NCBI RefSeq assembly: GCF_051020765.1
Contig: NC_134936.1
Span: 3,843,045 to 3,907,044 of the forward strand
Origin: Lasioglossum baleicum
Lineage: Eukaryota > Arthropoda > Insecta > Hymenoptera > Halictidae
Reading direction: 5' to 3'
Length of the DNA stretch: 64,000 bases
The notes beneath the pieces are model-generated. The model searched no databases. It was not told the origin of the DNA and was given only the letters and a program-made list of their open reading frames with translations. The translations under genes were made by a program, and so were the position numbers. Positions 55,660-64,000 of this stretch are shown here, one piece after another (the stretch's first letter is position 1; every line of letters starts with the position of its first letter).

Positions 55660-57660
55660 CGTTTTCGTTCTTTAATTATTTTAGATTCTAGCGTTTAGAA
55701 ATCTGCCGTTCTGCGCGGCAAGCGTTGTATATTTTACCGTAAATCATCGATTGTAACCGTCGCGGCATTGTCATTCTCAAGGTCCGTGAGGGCCCGAGGC
55801 AGTCTTCGCACCCCCTTAGGCCATCCGGTTCGTACTAAAAACAGTCGTTACCTGTTTTAGAATAAAGAGGTACCGTACGCGAAGTACCTAGGGTTCGGGA
55901 CCCAAGGTTCGAACCGATGGTCGTCCATCCGCTCGGGACAAGGGACCATAAAACATGTGCAGGCCACTTGGGCCTTTTTCGTCGCGCTGCGTCGGGGTTC
56001 CCGTTATTGCAATTTCCCGAAATTTCCGCGACTGACCCGAGATAGGGACTTCCACCTCCACCGGTGAGGACTGTCCGGAAAATCCTCCTCCCTCAGGTCA
56101 ACCAACGAATGGGGATGATTCTCCCGAAAAATCGGGCCCATCTCCTCGAAGAAGCAACGCCAACGAGGTGACTAGCAATCGGACCCCGGCGCAAAAAGTC
56201 AGAATCTTTTCGTCGCTTGGAGAGAACACGTCGTAGCATCTTACGGAGAACACCGTGTTCTCAGCTACATAGTTACGCGATAAAACATTTTACACGCTCG
56301 TCCGTTCATCTTGTAACGCCGCTATAGTCCGCTAGTTCCGTGAAACAGTTGTCTAAAGTTAATTCCGTCGGCAACAAATTTGTACAATTTAATGAACGTT
56401 ATTGTTAAACCGAGAGTACAAATACTTCTTCGATTCACGAGAAAACATTTACCGTCATCCTCGTTAAATAGAAAATACTGGCGGACTGGATGCTCCATTG
56501 TACGAAATTGTACGAAATTGTACTTTATACTAGTTTATAAAGTCAATAGTGCACAAACACAATGTACACAACACACGTTTTGCACTTTTTTAAAACGGTT
56601 CACGAATTTCACGAGGAAAGAACGAAAAATGTGGTTTGCTTGCTGAGACCTAAGACTGACACTCAGCAAAAAGACAAGACTGATGAATGTCCGTGTTTTT
56701 CACCGTACTTATATTCCAAAGAAAGGCAATAAAACGTTATCTCCGAGGGAGTGGGGGTGCAGGCCTGCCAAGAAGGCAAGGCGTAGGTTTTCCCCAAAAG
56801 TCATTGTTTATCCGAAAAACTAAGACTCTTTTAAGTTATTTGTAGACTGCAGAAGTTCATGCAAATTTTATATGTCAAAATATGCAAACTTATACAAAAA
56901 TGCATAATTTATGTAAAATATTAGCTTCAATAAATGCCAAATCGACAATAAGATCCTCATTTCTATAATTTCTCTTGGGTTGTCTTAATACATACTAAGT
57001 ACACTTCTTTAAAGGGTAAACAATTAGGAAATAAAAGAGAATTTGAGGATTTTGCAAAAATTAATAATACAATTAGTATTAATGAACTTGAATATTACCA
57101 AATATGTTTACTTACTTCCCCATCGTGGTTCGATCGCTTGTGGTGGTAAAGAAACATTTGGCATAATAGCATACATTTCCAAAACATTAACAATTTAAAA
57201 TAGTGCATTTTGGACGAATGGAAGGATATTAGCCAAAACAGTATTAAAAAATTGTATAAATATTTAACAAACCGAATGATTACGTTGGCCACGGCCACAC
57301 AGGTCGCATCTCGTGGGCCTCAATTTCCTCTTCCACTAAGAAGACATTGATTTTTTCCTCCATAAACGGGACGCATAAACCGTTAGTTTATATTTAAGAA
57401 CCTGGGACCTAAAAATGATGTCTGAAAATCACTTAATTGGGGGTACTCTGGAAGGTCTTCGGTTTAACGTTTTATTGCGGACACGGTAGATACATTGTCA
57501 GTGGAGGCGCGATGGGCTTTACCGGTTTTACGAAGCGACGTTTTACCTTTTACTATTTACTAAGTTGTTGTTATTGCATTATTTCGGTTTCAATACAGCA
57601 TACTGTCGAGCGGACAGTCGTTGAATTTCGGATGGTGACCGTCCCTAGTAGCATTTAAGG
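55660..57660. other. Unassigned 2-kb region
   Basis: No convincing coding or RNA gene. A GC-richer part (55740-56230) is followed by AT-rich sequence. 57058-57163 resembles the left flank of the Gypsy element (31585-31655): both have AATTAATAAT, TTAATGAACTT and GTGGTAAAG.AACATTTGGCA. Confidence 0.45.
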
Positions 57661-57663
57661 TCC

Positions 57664-57838
57664 TTGCAGACTATACCGACACGGCGGCTACCTGCACCGC
57701 GCCGCTGTGTATTACAATGGGGATGCGGCGGGTCGTCGATACGGCCTAGTATCCGCATCCCCATTGAAATACACAGAAGAAACCCAAAACGGCCTAGCGG
57801 CGCGGTGCAGGTAGCCGCTGGGTCGGTATATTCTGCAA
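57664..57838. repeat. 175-nt long hairpin (small fold-back)
   Basis: Outer arms of about 43 bp (57664-57706 and 57796-57838) include GCGGCTACCTGCACCGCGCC and its complement. Inside, CAATGGGGATGCGG pairs with CCGCATCCCCATTG, so two collinear stems stack. Confidence 0.8.
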
Positions 57839-57907
57839 CGACCCTTACGGTTGGCGTTTCGTTGGGCCTACGTTGGGGGTTTGCATTGGGCAACCGTTAG
57901 AGATGTC

Positions 57908-58085
57908 GCTCTTTTTTGCAGTTGGGCCAACAGTCAGGGCCAACGTTGGGCCAACGTTCAGCCAACGTTGCGCCAGCGTCGGGCCAACGGTAATACCCAA
58001 CGTAGGGCCAACGATCACGTCCAATATCGGGCCAACGGTAATAGCCAACGTAGGGCCAACGGTAATACCCAACGTAGGGTCTACA
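57908..58085. repeat. GGGCCAACG minisatellite array (left)
   Basis: Eleven- to 24-bp units such as GGGCCAACGTT and GGGCCAACGGTAATACCCAA. It is related, in inverted orientation, to the array at 58884-59275. Confidence 0.85.
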
Positions 58086-58883
58086 ATAATTAAAGCCAAC
58101 TAGAGGATTTTTTGTGTAGAGTCAATTAATTATATACATATATATGTATGTGTATTATGAGTTTTTTATTTTTATATCTCAATTATTTTGTACATATTAC
58201 ATACATATTACATATTACAATAGCACGATTTCTTACATTACATATTGCACATTAGTAATATGATATTACATTCATATTACACCTCTTCAATAGTTCTGAT
58301 AATTACAACAGCTCCGCTTAAGATGGTGAAACAAGAATCGGATAACTACATACTTAAAATACAATTGTTTTTCGCAGTTATAGATATTGGCGTAGCTGCA
58401 TGGCTGATGATCCATCGAACACTTGTGCATCAGTAAAATCTGAAAAATGACATAGAAATTAATCTTACAACAAGAAAAGCAAAAGGAAACAAAATTGTTA
58501 ATTGCAATTGAATGCATGCATAAATTACACACATTGTTTAGAAAGTATCTACAATACGTGGTAACACGTATAATTAAGTATTGGTATAAATAATTGTTAA
58601 ACTAAACCACACTCATTACTAATATAACAGTATACTTACCAATATTTGGCATAGCTGCATCCATGGCTGATGTTCTACCGAACGATGGTGCTGAATTGAA
58701 TTAAATTAATGGTGTTGAATTAAATTCCACCACTTTGTACATTATCAAAATTTTTGTTAATGAAATGAAATAAAACACGCGACACAAAGAACGACCACTT
58801 CGACAGTTCAACACAGCACAGAAGAATGAAATAGTGAAAATCGACAAATACCAAATGACGATCGACGCTACGTATATCTTGAA
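58086..58883. other. Spacer between the inverted minisatellite arrays
   Basis: About 800 bp, AT-rich, with no recognisable gene. Together with the arrays it may be a fold-back transposon with sub-repeat arms. Confidence 0.4.
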
Positions 58884-59275
58884 CGACGGGTATTCGTCGT
58901 TGGTCCTATGTTGGGTATTCGTCGTTGGCCCTATGTTGGGTATTCGTCGTTGGCCCAACGTTAGGTATTCGTCGGCAAACTGTCATAATTTTTCGTCGTT
59001 ATACGTTGGGTATGCGTCGTTGGCCCTGTGTTGGGTATTCGTCGTTGGCCCTATGTTGGGTATTCGTCGTTGGCCCTATGTTGGGTATTCGTCGTTGGCC
59101 CTATGTTGGGTATTCGTCGTTGGCCCAACGTTGGGTATTCATCGGCAAACTGTCATAATTTTTCGTCGTTATACGTTGAGTATTCGTCGTTGGCCCTATG
59201 TTGGGTATTCGTTGTTGGCCCAACGTTGGCTATTCGTCGGCAAATTGACGTAATTTTTCGTCGTTGGCCCTACGT
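58884..59275. repeat. GTTGGCCCTATGTTGGGTAT minisatellite array (right)
   Basis: About a dozen 25-bp units with TATTCGTCGTTGGCCCTATG, interrupted by related units with GTCGGCAAACTGTCATAATT. Complementary in type to the left array. Confidence 0.9.
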
Positions 59276-59357
59276 TGTAGATTTGTCGACAAAACCACTA
59301 ACCATGCCCCACCATTCCCCAACAAACTCCCAACCGTTGGCCACCATTGACCAACCT

Positions 59358-62100
59358 CCAGCGTATGCCGCGCAGAGTCCTGGGCCTCCTCGCAGTGGTG
59401 GCACTGCGGCGTCGGTTCCGTCCCGATGCGACACAGATACTCCCCGAAGCATCCGTGCCCGGACAATTGGCCGGTCCGAGTCGGCGGAAGAGATTTCCTC
59501 CCGCCATCGGACCAGGATGTCCTGTCGTGCCTGGCGCCTCAGCACTTCGAGCTCCTCCCCCTCGGGGCATAACTCCCCACGGCGAATGGAGCAGGCAATT
59601 TGGTAAGTAGTTGCCCGCTCCACCGCCATGAGATGCAGGGGAGTCATGCCCGCGAGGAGGGACGCCGCCTCCCCAGAGATGGTGCGAAAGCCCCGTATGG
59701 TCCGAATGGCCAGCCGTCGTTGCACGCGCTTTGCGTGCAACATGTTGCGCCGGCTGGCCAGTAGCTGTTCGGACCACACGGGGGCTCCATAAAGGAACTT
59801 TGATTGCACCACCCCCGAGTAGAAGCAACGAATCCTGTCATCGGGCCCCCCGATATTGGGCAACAGCTGTCCCATGGCGGCTGCCAGTCCCTTCGACTCG
59901 GGGGGGGGGGGGGCATCAGGCCGAAGTGCTCTTCGAAGCACTAGCGGCTGTCGAGGGTCAGGCCGAGATAACTCATCTCGCCTTTCACCTCGACAGAGGC
60001 TTCACCCACCCGGATCCAGAGTTGGGGTGGCCGCTGGCTCAGAGGCAATGCGTGTAACCACATTGCCTCGGTTTTGCCAGCAGAAATCTCCAACCCCAAT
60101 CTCCGGATCCCACCGACGACGCAGCCCACCGCTGCTTGCGCCAGGCTGAGCGTCCTTCTCCACGTCAACCCCTCGACGACCACCAATGTATCATCTGCAT
60201 AGCTGATCAGGCGGACGCCGAGGGGAAGATTAGCCCGCAGTACCGCGTCAAACGCGAGTAGCCACAGAAGCGGTCCGAGGATTGACCCCTGTGGCACTCC
60301 GCGGTGCATCTCCTCCCTCTGGATATTTCCGTCCCGGCCCGGGTACTCAAACCACCTGTCCCTCAGGTAGTCCCGGATGACCTCCTTGAGGTAGGAGGGC
60401 ACCTGATAATAATCCAGGGCCCTCACTACCTCATCCCATGGCAGGGTGTTGAAGGCGTTGGTGATATCGAGGCTCACCGCCATCAACACCCTGCCCCGAG
60501 CGACAGCCTCCCTCCGAAGGGAGGCGAGACGACCGACGGCATCTACCGTCGATCGCCCCCTCCGGAAACCGAACTGGCTGTCGCTCAGATCGGGACCACC
60601 ATGTTGGGACAGGTGCTCGACGAGGCGATCGGCTATGATCTTTTCGTAGATCTTACCCGCCTCGTCGAGGAGACACAAGGGCCGGTACGCAGAGGGAGCA
60701 TCTGCAGGCTTTCCCGCCTTGCGGAGGAGGACCAGCCTGGTGACTTTCCACTCCTGGGGGAAGGTTCCCCGGCTCATACAGGAATTCAACGTCTGTATGA
60801 ATGCCGGGGCGAGAACGTCCAGGGCCGCGGCCAATACCCGTCCAGGGACCCCGTCGGGACCGGGGGCCTTCTTGCCCCCTTCCCGGATCCTTTGGACGGC
60901 TCGGGAGAGCTCACACTCTGTGACCCCGAGTTCGTCGGTCCAGTTGGTATGGACCGAGGGGGGCGGGTTCTCTCTCGTTCCCTCCGAGAGGGGGAAGAGT
61001 GTACTGAGGACCCGCCCCAGGAACTCGGGGTCTAACTCCTCTGTGATGGGGGGCGCCCATGGGCGGAGCTTATTCAGCACCGCCTTGTAGGCACGCCCCC
61101 ATGGATCCCTATGAAGGGATCCGAGGAGAGCTCATCCCAGGCTGCGGCCTTTGCAGCGGCAATTGCTCGCTGGAGAGCCATTCGGGCCGCCCTGTACTCC
61201 GAATAAAGGGCGGCCACTCTCGCCTCGTCGACGCCTCCAATTGGGTGGCGTCGACGTGCGCGGGTGTACTGGCGTCGGGCGCGGACGAACGTGTCCCTCA
61301 CGTCCGCAATTTCGCCCGACCACCAGGACGCTGACTTTCTCGGGGGGTGTCTCCCGGCCCGGGGCATCGAAGCGTCGCATATCGACTTCATTACGCCCCG
61401 GAACCATGACACCCCCTCGTCAGTTCCGCGTTCCTTGGGTTCGATCCAGGAGTAGGCGAGAGCTGTGGCTCTCAGGACATCCTCGTCCAGTCGCTGCAAT
61501 GCCCATCTAACGGGCGCTGCGTGGGTGCTACGTGGGGGGGGGGCAAGTCCGCCTGTTGTTGCTGGGTGGCCTCCACCTCCATGATGATATGGAGGTGGTC
61601 CGAGAGTGATTCCCACTCAGAGGCCACCCGCCAGGCGGACACACGGCGTACTGCAGCGGGGGTGGCCCAAGTCAGACCGACTATTGACCATCCGTTCCAC
61701 CGTACGCACGTGGGTACGGAGCCCCGGTTCACCAACCGGAGCTCCATGCCCCCCGCCCAAACCTTAAGGGCCTCGCCACGAGAGGTGGTCCTGGGGTTTC
61801 CCCAACCTGTGGACTTGGCATTGAAGTCCCCCAGGACCAGCATTGGACCGGCTAGGTGTGGTGTGATCATCACCTTCAGCCGGTCCAAAAACCCCTCGAA
61901 CTCTGCGAGGCCGCAGTTGGGCGAGACGTACCATCCCGCGACCAGGAACCTTCCCCACTTATACACCACTACCCCTCGGCTCCGCTCGACCACGGTGCCG
62001 GGGGGGAAGCCCCGCCCTTTCGGGCCCATATTGCCACGGAGCCCTCGTCGTCCCCTACCCAAGGGGAGGAGTCGGGGACGCTGTAGGGCTCCGTGACAGG
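59358..62100 (-). mobile_element. R1-clade fragment, truncated at both ends (copy 2)
   Basis: Contains only ORF2. The 5' side stops at about 62100, inside the endonuclease; the 3' side stops at about 59358, inside the zinc motif, next to a segment leading to the minisatellite array. GC-rich, like copy 1. Confidence 0.85.
59358..62100 (-). pseudogene. R1-like ORF2 (copy 2), broken
   Basis: APE endonuclease: EPYSVPDSSPW at the truncated start, a frameshift, then VVYKWGRFLVAGWYVSPNC, LGDFNAKSTGWGNPR and SLSDHLHIIMEV. Frameshifts separate the next part (61616-61074). The RT segment (61080-59941) is well kept: KKAPGPDGVPGRVL, YRPLCLLDEAGKIYEKII, QFGFRRGRSTVDA, MAVSLDITNAFNTLPW, RGVPQGSILGPLLW and the catalytic YADDTLVV. 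A TAG at 59941 (probably a mutated Trp codon) and a C-run frameshift at about 59900 follow, then LLPNIGGP and IRTIRGFRTISGEA. It ends in CHHCEEAQDSARHTLE. Compared with copy 1, its RT lacks the 40-residue deletion. Not functional. Confidence 0.9.
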
Positions 62101-62102
62101 GG

Positions 62103-64000
62103 TCTTAGGTCCTGTGGCGCCTACAGTGGTGACTCTGATCCACTGTCGGTCCGTTCTCTCTATTTGAGGGATGTCACAGGGCTAAATCCTCTCGCTCCAC
62201 CTCCTCGTGGTGGACCCTGGGGCACGGCACTTGAGTTTACAATGCCGTGTGCTAACGGAGCGAGGGGTGAGTGGGTGCGCTGACGGATCTCTGTATGGCA
62301 GTACAAAAACGAACGCAGTGCACCCCAGGGACTGATCTTTGTATGACGACTAGTAGGGCACGTGGGCGAGTTTTCATTAATGGCCTCCTCTAAGTTCCCT
62401 ACGATAGAAGTTTACGGTGCAGGGGAGGGAGACCCCAGTACCGGCACAGGGGGGGGCGAGCAGGCCTCCCCTGGGTCGTCATCCGGTAACTGCGAGTCCG
62501 GGCTGGTGGACCACGGGGCCACCCGGAACGTAATGGCGACCGGTGATGCCTCCCTTAGGGGAAATGCCCCCCATGCTACTAGCGTGGGGGAGGGCCCAGT
62601 GATGGGTGTGGCATCTGCCAGTGCCACCCCACCACTGGACGTAGCAGTAGGGGCTAGTGTCCCAACGAAGAAAGCGGGCCGTGTGACCCGCCAGACGTTG
62701 AAGGTCGCAGGAGCAGGTGGGAAGAAGGGCGACGCCGGGCGTCTAATCGTCATTGACGACGACTCCCACAACGCGCCTGAGAACACCGTCCTGGACCTGC
62801 CGTGGTTGGGGGGCAACATCCTGATACCCTGGGAGGGATCAGATGGGGCCTCGGGATCCGGGAGATCCACCAAGCGGAGCAGAAGGGATCTCTCGGACTC
62901 GGAGGAGGACGCGGGTACGGGGGGTCGGAAGTCGGGGAAGAAGTCCGGGAACCCCCCCGTCCCTAAGTCAAAGAAAAAGGATAGCACCCCAGCGGTGAGT
63001 GAGATGGCCAAACTGATAGGCGACCTCCCCGCGGGCGACATTGCCAGGGAATTCCTGGAGAAGGTTCGCCTAGTGGAGACGATCGCCTTGAAGAGCGGCA
63101 ATCTCAAAGGCAACTACGTGCGGGACCTTCAATGGTCCGCACGTTTTGCCGAGGCGGCGCTGCTGGAGATAATCCAGAGGGGGGATAAAGATCCGACACC
63201 CCCCAGCGCCGCCGCCCCGCCGGTGGCTGCCTCCTTCCCTCCCCCACAGGACTCGGAAGCTCGCATACAAGATTTGCTTAAGCAGAACGAGGTCCTGCGG
63301 GAGGCCGCGAGGAAATTAAAGACCACGAACGAGGCCATAAGGGAGGAGATGATGGCGATGAAGAGGATGGGGGTAGCAACACAGCTCCTCCCCCCCTCCC
63401 ACCCATCGCCATCATCTCACCCCCAGGAGGTGCGAGTGTGGCCGAAGGAGATAGTGGCGGGGGTGAGGTCGCCTCCCCCCTCCGTCGTCAGGGGCAACAT
63501 GCCTGGCCCCCCTCCTCCAACACCTGAGCTGGGGTCAGGAGCGAACGGGCTTTTGGAGCAGCTTGGCGCCCTGCTCGATGCCAAGCTGGCCCCAATAAAG
63601 AGGGTGCAGGCGAGGCTGAGTGAGGCGGTCTTCGGGCCCCCTCGCTCGCCCCCTGCCCCTCGAAAAGGTGGAAGGTCCCGGCGGACCCCCCTATGCCTTC
63701 ACCTCTTCCCCCTCCTCCCCCCCGAAATCCTCGTTGCCCGCCGCCGGCACCACAGATGACGGGAAGAAGAGGAGGAAGAAAAAGAAGAAGAAGAGGAGTG
63801 CCCCCGCCCCCGGCTCGCAGCCGAAGCCTGCCCCTGCCTGCGCCTTGCCCACAGCCACTCCCTTAGTGGAGAAATGGAGCGAGGTGGTGGGCAGGAAAGA
63901 GGCGAGGGCGGCTAAGAAGGCCGCGAACCCTCCCCCACCCACCTCAAAGGGAACCCAAGGGGCCCCTCAGGGAAAGGGGAGGGGAGGGCGAGCCCCGCCC
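62103..64000 (+). mobile_element. R1-clade element, 5' part (copy 3), running off the window
   Basis: Plus-strand element with a 5' leader (about 62103-62379) and ORF1. It starts directly beside the truncated end of copy 2, in head-to-head orientation. ORF2 would lie beyond 64000. Confidence 0.75.
62380..64000 (+). pseudogene. R1-like ORF1 (copy 3), frameshifted and partial
   Basis: Starts at ATG 62380 (MASSKFPTIEVYGAGEGD). Low-complexity N-terminal part; acidic and basic patches around residue 170; then a helical block with LIGDLPAGDIAREFLEKVRL and SGNLKGNYVRDLQWSARFAE, similar to ORF1 of copy 1. A predicted coiled coil follows (LLKQNEVLREAARKLKTTNE). The frame ends at 63759, but the +1 frame from about 63670 has KKRRKKKKKKKRS and EKWSEVVGRKEARAAKKA, the usual continuation, so a one-base change shifted it. 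Zinc knuckles are expected beyond the window. Role: RNA-binding nucleoprotein of the element. Confidence 0.75.

Overview
The window looks like a transposon graveyard from an insect nuclear genome, most likely a hymenopteran and possibly an ant. That placement is inferred from the style of the R1-clade, BEL/Pao, Gypsy, hAT and Polinton-like proteins and from the many fold-back MITEs; no marker gene proves it. I see no convincing single-copy host gene. Almost everything can be assigned to mobile elements, many of them nested, and several insertions are closed by exact target-site duplications (TSDs).

Layout. 95-14965: a 14.9-kb near-perfect palindrome. Each arm carries the left half of a Polinton-like element (protein-primed DNA polymerase B fragments), and the centre lies just after the polymerase YTDTDS motif. 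The arms carry identical nested insertions (a 201-bp MITE, a 2.65-kb TIR element and a 1.1-kb solo LTR). 15332-16512: solo LTR with a 48-bp minisatellite. 16582-17502: fold-back element with a smaller fold-back inside it. 19422-20466: another fold-back element. 20742 to about 29.1 kb: decayed R1-like non-LTR retrotransposon on the minus strand, interrupted by a 2.7-kb internally deleted Gypsy-type element (24639-27339). 29.1-31.7 kb: GC-rich non-coding sequence, perhaps 5' UTR. 31724-38087: a young Gypsy element with intact gag and pol. 38254-41526: a 3.3-kb DNA transposon with 8-bp TSDs and a broken, intron-containing gene. 41536-42490: two MITEs back to back.

43049-55624 is a four-level nest. 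A hAT transposase pseudogene (minus strand) is split in its C-terminal region by a Helitron-like element (43122-51484). The Helitron carries a solo LTR (43348-51003), and that LTR holds a nearly intact BEL/Pao retrotransposon (43936-50522). The hAT remnant is also interrupted by a second solo LTR (53209-54131) and an inverted-repeat element (54718-55352). 57.6-59.3 kb: a long hairpin and two inverted minisatellite arrays. 59.36-64 kb: two R1-like fragments placed head to head.

The two most interesting signals are (1) the palindromic Polinton-like element, which is bounded by a 4-bp direct repeat and resembles a snap-back derivative of a protein-primed linear genome, and (2) arrays of small hairpins inside two different LTRs, in which loops are conserved while both stem sides change together.
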